NCBI GenBank assembly: GCA_018669795.1
Contig: JABHSQ010000025.1
Location: 1 to 64,000, forward strand
Direction: 5' to 3'
DNA from: Flavobacteriaceae bacterium
Lineage (GTDB): Bacteria > Bacteroidota > Bacteroidia > Flavobacteriales > Flavobacteriaceae
Length of the DNA: 64,000 nt
A model generated the notes under the pieces. It did not search any database, was not told the DNA's origin, and was given only the letters and a program-made list of their open reading frames with translations. This document shows positions 56,006 to 64,000 of the stretch, piece by piece. How positions within the stretch are numbered: the first letter of the stretch is position 1; each line of letters starts with the position of its first letter. The position numbers and the translations under genes are program-made.

Positions 56006-56036
56006 TTGAAAGAAGTTGTTTTTTTGTTTATTTTTA
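56006..56036 (+). promoter_or_regulatory. possible promoter of the gene at 56066
   Basis: TTG at 56006-56008 is followed after 20 bases by TATTTTTA (56029-56036), close to TAnnTTTG but with a final A. Spacing is right; transcription would begin about 20 bases before the ATG. Confidence 0.35.
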
Positions 56037-56065
56037 CTAAACTATTAATCAAATAAACACCTAAC

Positions 56066-56854
56066 ATGAAGAGTTTAAAACTACTATTATTATTCATTAT
56101 AATAACTGTTTTTGGTTGTCAAGAAATAAAAATTGATGTTCAAACTAAGACAAGTGATAGCAGCTTGTACCAACAAGCTATGGAAATCTCTATGTATCCT
56201 ACTACAAGTAAGATTTCTGAGAATTTAATCTCCATTACTCCTGAAAATAAAGATTTAATTAGAAAAAAAATTAATGGAGAAAACTATATTTTGGTTGCTA
56301 CTTGGGGTCCATGGGCACAAAAAACAGGTCCTGTTTCTATGGACACTTTTTTCAAGACCTATAAGGATTCCACTTCTTTTAACTCTGGGGATCCTAATTT
56401 AAATCCAATATGGGTAACAGCAGCTCCGGAATTATTAAAAAGAATGAAAAAAGAAAATTATGTAGACACCGATTTAAGATTAGCACAATTATTAGGAATG
56501 CCACCTAATACAAAAGATAGTTATTTTGTCGAATTTTGGGTTAAACCAGGAGATCTTTTTAGACCCTGTCCTGATAACGAAATTACAGATAGCCAATGTG
56601 ATGTATGTTTATCTGAAAAAACAGATTCCTCTTATGTTGCTTGGTTTAATAATCTAAGAATTAACAGCTATTATCAATGTGATTTATATGATCAGTATCC
56701 TTGGACCCAATTAGGATATACCTACGATTGGAATCCAAAAAATAAATCACATATTGGATTAAGTGAATTTATTGTTCGTAAGAATAAAAACATTATTGTC
56801 AATGCCGTTTATACTACAGAGGAATACTTAAACAAAGATATTAACACAAAGTAA
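56066..56854 (+). CDS. lipoprotein of unknown function with a Cys-rich centre
   Basis: 262 residues; lipoprotein signal ends VFGC (Cys18). Later features are ATWGPWAQKTGPVSMDTFFKTYK, a Cys cluster (FRPCPDNEITDSQCDVC, then YQCDLYDQYPWTQLGYTYDW), and a C-terminal SEFIVRKNKNIIVNAVY. The four Cys could bind a metal or form disulfides in the periplasm. I do not recognise a family. Set apart from the suf operon by 167 bases of A/T-rich DNA. Confidence 0.72.
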   Translation: MKSLKLLLLFIIITVFGCQEIKIDVQTKTSDSSLYQQAMEISMYPTTSKISENLISITPENKDLIRKKINGENYILVATWGPWAQKTGPVSMDTFFKTYKDSTSFNSGDPNLNPIWVTAAPELLKRMKKENYVDTDLRLAQLLGMPPNTKDSYFVEFWVKPGDLFRPCPDNEITDSQCDVCLSEKTDSSYVAWFNNLRINSYYQCDLYDQYPWTQLGYTYDWNPKNKSHIGLSEFIVRKNKNIIVNAVYTTEEYLNKDINTK

Positions 56855-56938
56855 ACTGTATAGATTTAATTATTAAACAATTCTCATAACGCAATTTATA
56901 TTTTTACAAATAAATTATCGATTTAATCAAAACAAATT

Positions 56939-57892
56939 ATGAAAAAATTACTGCTATACACTTTTTTACTAATATCTTTTATTGGTTTTTCTCAAGACGA
57001 AGCCGAAGAAGGAGAAGGAGGTTGGAACAAATCAGGTAAAATTACTTTATTGATTAATCAATCTGCTTTCTTGAACTGGCAACCTGGAGGAGATAATAGT
57101 TTTGCAGGTAATTTAAACCTTAATTACGACCTTAATTACCAGAAAGGAGATTGGACTTGGGATAACAAAATTTTAGCTAGCTATGGTTTGACTAATAATA
57201 AACAAGCCGATGCCTCTGCTGCTAGAAGAAAAGATTTAGGTTATAGAAAAACAGATGATCAACTTGTATTAAACTCGACTCTTGGTAAAAAAATAAAGGG
57301 TTTTTGGAGTGCTTCATTTTTTATGAATTTTAATACCCAATTTACTGACGGATATGATTATGAAGATGACTTTATAGATCAAAACCCTACACTTAGTAAT
57401 GAAGACTTCACTACAGCTGGATTTTTTAAACCTGCATATTGGAGTTTTGGACTTGGCTTATTATGGAAAAAAAATGACTATCTAAATGTTAACTTTTCAC
57501 CATTAGCTATTAAATATACTTTTATTAATAGTGAAGTATTTACATATAATGATGATGATCCAAACGCTGTTTATTATCAATCAAGTAATGATGTTAAAAC
57601 TTACGGAGTTGATCCAGGAGAATCTTACTTATTTGAGTTTGGTTTAAATATAAGAGCATATTATAAATTCGATATTATGAAAAATATAAATATCGAAAAT
57701 ATTTTTATTGTATTTTCTGACTACTTAGATAAACCTCAAAATGTAGATATTAATTATACAATGAATGTAGTAATGAAAATAAATGATGTTTTTTCTACTA
57801 ATTTAACTTTCCAAACTATTTATAACGACAATTCTTATTCAGGATTTCAAATTAGAGAAGTATTTGGTTTAGGAGTAAATGTAAAATTGTAA
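56939..57892 (+). CDS. DUF3078 family outer-membrane protein
   Basis: 317 residues: signal peptide (cut near SFIGFSQ), then GWNKSGKITLLINQSAFLNWQPGGDNSFAGNLNLNYDLNY, the DUF3078 hallmark, followed by strand-rich, aromatic segments ending in VFGLGVNVKL. Probably an outer-membrane beta-barrel. Function not known. It ends 17 bases before the convergent hflX stop. Confidence 0.88.
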   Translation: MKKLLLYTFLLISFIGFSQDEAEEGEGGWNKSGKITLLINQSAFLNWQPGGDNSFAGNLNLNYDLNYQKGDWTWDNKILASYGLTNNKQADASAARRKDLGYRKTDDQLVLNSTLGKKIKGFWSASFFMNFNTQFTDGYDYEDDFIDQNPTLSNEDFTTAGFFKPAYWSFGLGLLWKKNDYLNVNFSPLAIKYTFINSEVFTYNDDDPNAVYYQSSNDVKTYGVDPGESYLFEFGLNIRAYYKFDIMKNINIENIFIVFSDYLDKPQNVDINYTMNVVMKINDVFSTNLTFQTIYNDNSYSGFQIREVFGLGVNVKL

Positions 57893-57909
57893 AACAATAG
57901 TTCCATTAT

Positions 57910-59121
57910 CTATTCTTCTTCTGTATAATCTTCATATAAAAATTGATTGTAAGGGAATCTTTTTATATGTAACTCTTTTACTTTTTCGTAAACTATCCTT
58001 TTAAATTCTTCTAAATTTTCTTTTTTCAAAGCCGAAATAAAAATTGCTTCTCCATTTTCATTATTCATCCAAGTTTGTTTCCATTCTTCAAGACTATAAT
58101 GAGCTTTCGTTCGTTCAGTAATTAAATCATCTTCTTCTATTGTTTCGTATTTATACGCATCAATTTTATTAAAAACCATTATACAGGGTTTATCCGATGC
58201 ATTAATTTCTCCTAATATCTTTTCTACGGAAGCAATGTGGTCTTCAAAAGAAGCGTGAGAAATATCAACCACATGTAATAATAAATCAGCTTCTCTTACC
58301 TCATCTAGTGTGCTTTTAAAAGATTCTACCAATTGGGTAGGAAGTTTTCTGATAAAACCAACTGTATCACTTACTAAAAAAGGAAGGTTCTTAATAACAA
58401 CTTTTCTTACAGTCGTGTCTAATGTAGCAAAAAGCTTGTTTTCTGCAAATACGTCAGATTTACTAATTACATTCATTAAAGTAGATTTTCCAACATTGGT
58501 ATAACCAACTAAAGCAACACGAATTAGTGAGCCACGGTTACCTCTTTGAACCAACATTTGTTTATCTACTTTTTGTAATTTCTTTTTTAATAATGATATT
58601 CTATCCCTAACAATCCTTCTATCGGTTTCAATTTCTGTTTCACCCGGCCCACGCATTCCAATTCCTCCTTTTTGTCTTTCAAGGTGAGTCCACATTCCTG
58701 TTAAACGAGGTAATAAATATTGGTATTGTGCTAATTCTACTTGAGTTCTTGCATAACTTGTTTGGGCTCGCTGCGCAAATATATCTAATATAAGGTTAGT
58801 TCGGTCAAGTATTTTACAGTCTAGTATTTTCTCTATATTTCGTTGTTGAGCAGGAGATAATTCATCATCAAAAACAACCAATCCAACTTCGTGTTTTTCA
58901 ATGTATTCTCTAACTTCTTCTATTTTACCAGATCCTAAAAAAGTTTTAGAATTTGGGCTTCCCATCTTTTGAACAAATCGTTTTAAAACCTCTCCACCTG
59001 CAGTATAGGTTAAAAACTCTAATTCATCCAGATATTCATTAGATTTATCTGCATTTTGTTTTTGAGTAATTAAACCGATGAGTACTGCTTTTTCGTAATC
59101 TATAATAGATTTTTCAATCAT
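57910..59121 (-). CDS. hflX: ribosome-associated GTPase HflX
   Basis: 403 residues. The HflX N-terminal domain with ELEFLTYTAGGEVLKR and VVFDDELSPAQQRNIEK, the linker GGIGMRGPGETEIETDRR (152-169), then the GTPase domain: P-loop GYTNVGKST at 206-214, DTVGFIRKLPTQLVESFKSTL and NKID. HflX splits stalled or hibernating 70S ribosomes. The monocistronic gene has a -7-like element just upstream (59139). Confidence 0.96.
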   Translation of the reverse strand: MIEKSIIDYEKAVLIGLITQKQNADKSNEYLDELEFLTYTAGGEVLKRFVQKMGSPNSKTFLGSGKIEEVREYIEKHEVGLVVFDDELSPAQQRNIEKILDCKILDRTNLILDIFAQRAQTSYARTQVELAQYQYLLPRLTGMWTHLERQKGGIGMRGPGETEIETDRRIVRDRISLLKKKLQKVDKQMLVQRGNRGSLIRVALVGYTNVGKSTLMNVISKSDVFAENKLFATLDTTVRKVVIKNLPFLVSDTVGFIRKLPTQLVESFKSTLDEVREADLLLHVVDISHASFEDHIASVEKILGEINASDKPCIMVFNKIDAYKYETIEEDDLITERTKAHYSLEEWKQTWMNNENGEAIFISALKKENLEEFKRIVYEKVKELHIKRFPYNQFLYEDYTEEE

Positions 59122-59138
59122 AGTGTTTATTTATACTG

Positions 59139-59146
59139 CAAAGGTA
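59139..59146 (-). promoter_or_regulatory. possible -7 promoter element of hflX
   Basis: Minus strand reads TACCTTTG, an exact TAnnTTTG, 17 bases before the hflX start codon. No convincing -33 box. The remaining gap 59147-59337 has no other supported feature. Confidence 0.45.
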
Positions 59147-59337
59147 CAAAACACAAGATCAGACTTTATAATCGTAAGGGGAAAATAATTCTGAGAGTTG
59201 AGTGTTTGTTTTAGAATCTTCATTTTTATTACAATCAAAATAAGCCTACCATAATTATTCCAAATAAATTAAGCGACTTCTGTAATTGTATTATTTTAAG
59301 TATATTTAACAAAAAATAAACTACAATTTCAATTTTC

Positions 59338-61977
59338 ATGAAAAAACTAATTCTCTTTTTCCAAAATCAATCTACTAATTTATTTAAGAGAACTAAAAGT
59401 TTGCCAAAATTGGCAATGACTTTTATTTTTTTTATGTATTTCACAACACTTTCTTTTAGTCAAACCAATGTGGATTGTTCGGCGGGTTCTGTAAATACTA
59501 CCTATTGTTATGTAAATAATGACACAACTCAATTTGTATTTACGAGCACTGATGGTTTTCCATTAAATGTATTTTTTAATGCAGGACAAGTAGAACAAAA
59601 TTATGACGAACTTATAGTTCTTGATTCAGATGGCTTAACTGACTTAAACTCCGCAACTCCTTATGGAAGTAATGGAGATTTAACAGGTATTACGTATCAG
59701 TCTTCTGGAGACACCATTACTATTATGATTGATTCTGATAGTGTTATTAGTTGTGAGACAAATAACTACATACCATGGGATTTTGATATTTGGTGTCAAA
59801 CCTGTATTAATCCTACAGTCACTTTTAGCACTGACGGTGATTGTATTAATGGAAATGATTTTTTAATTTTTGTTGATGTTTCCGATTTGGGATCTGCAAC
59901 TGAATTAAACATTAATGATGACCAAGGAAGTCCAGAGCAAATTGTAACGACAACTGGTATTGCAACTTTTGGTCCTTATTTTTTTACTACAGATGTAATA
60001 ATGACTGTTATTGATGCAAACGACATTAATTGTGAAATTACAAGTAACACTATAAGTTGTTTAAGTGGTGGACCAGGTTCTTTATTTATAAATGCAGGAG
60101 ATGATATATTATTAGAATGTGATGCAGGTGGAGATGGATGTGTAGATATCAATGCAAATTTTTTAGCAACTTTTGAAAGTTTAACAGAAAACTATACTGT
60201 TGAGCCTATTACCTATGATCCTCCTTATTCTTTTAGCGGATTAGCTAATTCAATCAATACAAATATTGATGATGCTTGGTCCCCTGTAGAAGTTTTACCC
60301 TTTGAATTTTGTTTCTTTGAAAATATTGAAACACAGTTTCAAGTAGGCTCAAATGGAGGTATTCGTTTTGATGTTGATCCAGATGACACATACAATGGAT
60401 GGTCATTTATTGAAGACGTGCCTAATAATACAAATGAAACATTATCAGAAGTTAATGTGTTTACCCCGGTTCATGATATTGATCCTTCCGTAAATGATCA
60501 AAATGAAATTGCTTGGGAAATACTTGGTGCTTTCCCGAACAGAGTATTGGTTGTTTCCTATTATGAAGTACCTTACTTTAGTTGTAATGAGATAACAGCA
60601 ACCCAGATGGTAGTTTTTTATGAATTTTCTAATATAATTGAAATTTATATGCAAGACAAGCCGATTTGTTCAAGTTGGAACGATGGTAATGCTGTTTTAG
60701 GGATTCAAAATAATGCAGGAAATATTGGTTATGTGCCACCAGGCAGAAATACATCAGATTCTCCTTGGACTGCTACTAACGAAGCTTGGAGTTTTTCTCC
60801 AGATGGAGAACAGACCTACGTTTTCGAATGGTTAGATTCAAATGGTGATTTTATTAGTAATGACCCAACTATTAATGTATGCCCAGATGGAGAGGAAACG
60901 TATACTGCACAAATTACATACACCAATTGCAACGGTGATGTTGTTGTATTAACAGATGATGTTACAGTAACACTAATAGCTTCATTTTCTGTCGACTTAG
61001 GAGGAAATCAAGAATTTTGTAATGAAAGTTCTTATGATATTATTGCGGAAATTATTGATGGAAATTCAAACGATGCAACTTTTGAATGGAGTACTGGTGA
61101 AGACACCCAAACTATTACAGTAACAGATTCTGGTGATTATAGTGTTGATGTAACCATCGATGGTTGTTCAATAACTCAAACGATTAGTATTCTGTTTGAA
61201 GAAAGCCCATTATTTGATCTTGGTGAAGATTTCTCAACTTGTTTTGAAAATAATATTGTATTAGACGCTACACCTTCAAATATGAATCCCGACGATGTAA
61301 CTTATTCTTGGAGTACAGGAGAAACAACTCCTATTATAATGGTGACTGAAATAGGAACTTATTCTGTTATAGCTTCTTTTGGTGATTGTGCAGTTGAAGA
61401 TTTAATTACAATTTCAGCAAGAACAGATTTAAATATTAATGTGAACGATGACTTCAAATCCTGTGTAGGAGAAGAATGGACATTAACAACTACCACCAGT
61501 GAAGAAGGAATTACTTACCAATGGTATTTAAATGACAATACAATTGCTGGAGAAACTAACAGCACCGTTACTATTGTTATAAGCGATGATTTCCCTGGCA
61601 CTCAAAATTATTCAGTAACAATTACCAAAGGTAATTGTACAGGAACCGATGATGTAAATGTAGAATTATACGAAATTTCTAATTGTGTGATATCTCAAGG
61701 TATCTCTCCCGATGCAACTCCAGGGTATAACGACTATTTAGATTTAGAATTTTTAAGTGATCGTGTTGGTGGTATTACAAACCTTCAAATATTTAACCGA
61801 TACGGGACCATTGTTTTTAATAAAAATAATTACATAAACGAGTGGAATGGACAAGATAAAAACGGAAACAATCTGCCAACAGGCACCTATTATTATGTAA
61901 TAGACTTTGCAAGTGCCGATGATGTGTATGGTCCTCAAACAAGTGGATGGATTTATTTAAATAGAAACGCAAACTAA
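59338..61977 (+). CDS. T9SS type B (gliding motility-associated) secreted adhesin-like protein
   Basis: 879 residues with an unusually long N-region before the signal hydrophobic core (cut near LSFSQ, about residue 43). The body is a series of beta-domains with many Cys pairs: a CUB-like start (NVDCSAGSVNTTYCYVNND), a long central region with FEFCFFENIETQF and GNAVLGIQNNAGNIGYVPPG, then PKD/Ig-like repeats (VDLGGNQEFCNES, FDLGEDFSTCFEN, NDDFKSCVGEEW). The C-terminal ~90 residues are a type B sorting domain (CHU_C/gliding: LQIFNRYGTIVF...WNGQDKNGNNLPTGTYYYVI). It lies directly upstream of porP/sprF and the OmpA protein, the usual three-gene module for surface adhesins. Confidence 0.92.
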   Translation: MKKLILFFQNQSTNLFKRTKSLPKLAMTFIFFMYFTTLSFSQTNVDCSAGSVNTTYCYVNNDTTQFVFTSTDGFPLNVFFNAGQVEQNYDELIVLDSDGLTDLNSATPYGSNGDLTGITYQSSGDTITIMIDSDSVISCETNNYIPWDFDIWCQTCINPTVTFSTDGDCINGNDFLIFVDVSDLGSATELNINDDQGSPEQIVTTTGIATFGPYFFTTDVIMTVIDANDINCEITSNTISCLSGGPGSLFINAGDDILLECDAGGDGCVDINANFLATFESLTENYTVEPITYDPPYSFSGLANSINTNIDDAWSPVEVLPFEFCFFENIETQFQVGSNGGIRFDVDPDDTYNGWSFIEDVPNNTNETLSEVNVFTPVHDIDPSVNDQNEIAWEILGAFPNRVLVVSYYEVPYFSCNEITATQMVVFYEFSNIIEIYMQDKPICSSWNDGNAVLGIQNNAGNIGYVPPGRNTSDSPWTATNEAWSFSPDGEQTYVFEWLDSNGDFISNDPTINVCPDGEETYTAQITYTNCNGDVVVLTDDVTVTLIASFSVDLGGNQEFCNESSYDIIAEIIDGNSNDATFEWSTGEDTQTITVTDSGDYSVDVTIDGCSITQTISILFEESPLFDLGEDFSTCFENNIVLDATPSNMNPDDVTYSWSTGETTPIIMVTEIGTYSVIASFGDCAVEDLITISARTDLNINVNDDFKSCVGEEWTLTTTTSEEGITYQWYLNDNTIAGETNSTVTIVISDDFPGTQNYSVTITKGNCTGTDDVNVELYEISNCVISQGISPDATPGYNDYLDLEFLSDRVGGITNLQIFNRYGTIVFNKNNYINEWNGQDKNGNNLPTGTYYYVIDFASADDVYGPQTSGWIYLNRNAN

Positions 61978-62013
61978 TTTTAAACCTCTTTTCTAACTAC
62001 CTAATAGTTAAAT

Positions 62014-62943
62014 ATGAAAAAAAAATATATAATAACAATAGTTTTTGGACTACTAATTATCTTCCAAGAAGCAAGCGCACAACAAGATCCGCAGTACACG
62101 CAATACATGTACAACTTAAACGTGATTAATCCTGCCTATGTCGGATCTAAAGAAAGTTTATCAATAACAGCTCTCTATAGAAATCAATGGACAGGTATTG
62201 CTGACAACCCTCAAACATTCACCTTTTCAGCGCATTCTCCTTTTGGAGATAAAGTGGGATTAGGAATCTCCGCGATTAAAGATCAGTTAGGTCCTGTGAC
62301 AGAGTCTAATATTTATGCGGATTTCTCATATACTATTGATTTAGGTCAAGCCTTAAAATTAGCCTTTGGAATTAAAGCAGGAGCTAGTTTTCATGAGGTA
62401 AGACTAACAGATTTAGAATTACAAGATCCTAACGATCCATTTTTTGCTGAAAATATTCAAAGCACTTATCCTAATGTTGGAGCTGGTTTATTTTTATACA
62501 ACGATAATTTCTATTTAAGTTTATCGGTTCCTAACTTTTTGCAATCTGTACACTTAGATGAAACTCTTGAGGGAGAAGCGATCAAATATGGTAATGAAAC
62601 CAGTCACATTTTTACAACGGCAGGTTATGTTTTCCAGTTAGGAGAAAATGTAAAGTTAAAACCTTCAGTAATGGTGATAGCTGCGTTTGATGCGCCATTA
62701 TCTTATGATACAAATTTAAATGCTTTGTTCTACGAAAAATTTGAACTAGGAGCTTCGTATCGATTAGATGATTCTTATAGTGCATTGGTTGGTTTTCAAA
62801 TCAATCCTAATATCCGCATAGGTTACGCTTACGATCATATCGTTTCAGATATTAAGGCTATTGCCGGATCATCGCACGAAATTATTTTAACTTGGGACGT
62901 GTATTTCAATAAACGTGCCTTACGTTCACCTAGATATTTCTAA
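62014..62943 (+). CDS. PorP/SprF family type IX secretion membrane protein
   Basis: 309 residues with signal peptide (QEASAQ cut) and the family start QQDPQYTQYMYNLNVINPAYVGS, LTALYRNQWTGI-like SLSITALYRNQWTGIADNPQ and a beta-barrel to the end. PorP/SprF proteins are paired with type B adhesins and help their surface attachment (SprF is needed for SprB). It follows the adhesin-like gene by 36 bases. Confidence 0.95.
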   Translation: MKKKYIITIVFGLLIIFQEASAQQDPQYTQYMYNLNVINPAYVGSKESLSITALYRNQWTGIADNPQTFTFSAHSPFGDKVGLGISAIKDQLGPVTESNIYADFSYTIDLGQALKLAFGIKAGASFHEVRLTDLELQDPNDPFFAENIQSTYPNVGAGLFLYNDNFYLSLSVPNFLQSVHLDETLEGEAIKYGNETSHIFTTAGYVFQLGENVKLKPSVMVIAAFDAPLSYDTNLNALFYEKFELGASYRLDDSYSALVGFQINPNIRIGYAYDHIVSDIKAIAGSSHEIILTWDVYFNKRALRSPRYF

Positions 62944-62965
62944 TCTTTAACAAAGCACATTTAAA

Positions 62966-64000
62966 ATGAAAAAAATATATCTATTCATTATACTAATAGC
63001 GGCAAGTACAACCATTACTTTCGCACAGAATAAAGACACCAAAAAAGCTGATGACTTATATAGTAGATTAGCTTATACTGATGCTGCCGAGGCCTATCAA
63101 AAATTATTAAAAAAAGGGAAAGGCACTAAATACGTTTATGAACAATTAGCAAATAGCTATTACTTTATCAACGATTCTAAAAAAGCTGAAACGTACTACA
63201 AAAGAGTAGTGAAAGGAAAAAAAGTAAAACCTGAAACAGTATACAGTTATGCACAAGCTTTAAAAGCCAATGGTAAATATGATGATTATAATATTTGGAT
63301 GAAGAAATTTACTGAAATGAAACCAGCAGATTCTAGATCTATTGCTTTTATGAAAAATCCTAATTACCTGCCTAAGTATTTAGAAAATGTTAAAAAGTTT
63401 TCGCTTACCAACATGAAAGAAATTAATACCGAATACTCCGAGTTTGGTGGTACCGTTATGAATAAATCTTTTTACTTCTCTTCGGCTAGAAATACCGCTA
63501 GAAAAAAATATGCCTGGAACGAAGAACCATTTTTAGATATATATGTTGCAGAAATTATTGGAGGAACCGTTAAAAACGCAGACCTAATCGATGGAGATGT
63601 AAACACTAAATACCACGAAGGTAATTTAGCCATTACTGCAGATGGTAAAAGAATGTATTTTGACAGAAACGATTACTATAAAGGTAAATACAAAAAAAGC
63701 GAAGAAGGGATTAATCAAATTAACTTATTTACGGCCCTAAAAGAAAATGGTGTTTGGAAAGATATTCAACCGGTAAGCTTCAATAACAATGAAAACTCTT
63801 TTGGACAACCTGCTTTAAGCCCTGATGGAAATACGCTTTATTTTGTAAGCGATATGCCTGGCGGAAAAGGAATGTCTGATATTTATAAAGTAGCTGTAAA
63901 CAAAGATGGTTCTCTTGGTAAACCAGAAAACTTAGGTGATAAAATTAATACAGAAGGTAAAGAGGTATTCCCTTTTATAGACTCAAACGGCACTCTTTAC
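62966..64000 (+). CDS. OmpA-family protein with TPR and PD40 repeats, cut by window end
   Basis: 345 codons are visible from the ATG at 62966; the 3' end is outside. A signal peptide (ITFAQ cut, about residue 21) is followed by TPR-like helices (ADDLYSRLAYTDAAEAYQKLL, KYVYEQLANSYYFINDSKKAETYYKR) to about residue 130. Next is a PD40/WD40-like beta-propeller (SEFGGTVMNKSFYFSSARN, FGQPALSPDGNTLYFVSDMPGG, KINTEGKEVFPFIDSNGTLY). A C-terminal OmpA domain is expected by analogy to PorE-like proteins that accompany PorP/SprF. Follows porP by 22 bases. Confidence 0.88.
   Translation, partial: MKKIYLFIILIAASTTITFAQNKDTKKADDLYSRLAYTDAAEAYQKLLKKGKGTKYVYEQLANSYYFINDSKKAETYYKRVVKGKKVKPETVYSYAQALKANGKYDDYNIWMKKFTEMKPADSRSIAFMKNPNYLPKYLENVKKFSLTNMKEINTEYSEFGGTVMNKSFYFSSARNTARKKYAWNEEPFLDIYVAEIIGGTVKNADLIDGDVNTKYHEGNLAITADGKRMYFDRNDYYKGKYKKSEEGINQINLFTALKENGVWKDIQPVSFNNNENSFGQPALSPDGNTLYFVSDMPGGKGMSDIYKVAVNKDGSLGKPENLGDKINTEGKEVFPFIDSNGTLY

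Overview
The window is a stretch of chromosome from a low-GC member of the Bacteroidota, almost certainly family Flavobacteriaceae. The pointers are type IX secretion (T9SS) sorting domains, a PorP/SprF protein with its OmpA/TPR partner, many short lipoprotein signals, DUF4270/DUF3078/DUF2480 proteins, promoter-like TAnnTTTG -7 elements, and a lack of Shine-Dalgarno sequences. Coding density is high and no intergenic gap exceeds about 300 bases. I saw no rRNA, tRNA, CRISPR array, prophage or insertion sequence.

Layout. 1-9046: glmS (truncated by the window edge), a DUF4270 lipoprotein and a short GT5 glycogen-synthase-like protein run leftward. Facing them are panC, a wrecked panD remnant, an LPG-synthase-type membrane protein, an esterase-like protein without its serine, and radA. 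9051-18083: an aldo/keto reductase, an OmpA lipoprotein and exonuclease III, then a very large outer-membrane-type protein and a T9SS-secreted GEVED protein that converge on a strong terminator. 18274-25473: a small lipoprotein, glyS, a coiled-coil protein, comF, an Ig-like lipoprotein, and an omega-amidase/methionine aminotransferase pair. 25626-32506: sdhCAB, pepP, an alpha/beta hydrolase and thiL. 32607-38520: a complete RND efflux operon (adaptor, pump, outer-membrane factor).

38766-46461 is the most unusual part. Three tandem choice-of-anchor B (LVIVD-type) secreted proteins are followed by a seven-repeat propeller lipoprotein, an MbnP-family lipoprotein and an MbnH/MauG-like di-heme peroxidase. 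The MbnP homologue has a W-N-W motif. In characterised MbnP/MbnH and CorA/CorB-type systems the di-heme enzyme oxidises a Trp of its partner to kynurenine to build a copper site, so this may be an exported copper-handling locus. The linkage of the propellers to that pair is my inference.

46481-64000: a potassium-channel-like protein, a Gly/Tyr-rich lipoprotein and a stranded STAS domain (relic of a SulP transporter). Next comes a full SUF iron-sulfur assembly operon (sufA-type, B, C, D, S, E, T-like) with lipoprotein genes between its members and an interleaved palindrome at its promoter. Last are a lipoprotein, a DUF3078 protein, hflX, and a T9SS type B adhesin-like protein with PorP/SprF and an OmpA/TPR protein cut by the window end.

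Main points for follow-up: the panD pseudogene next to an intact panC, the MbnP/MbnH-propeller cluster with a conserved histidine per blade, the SUF promoter palindrome, and the orphan STAS domain.
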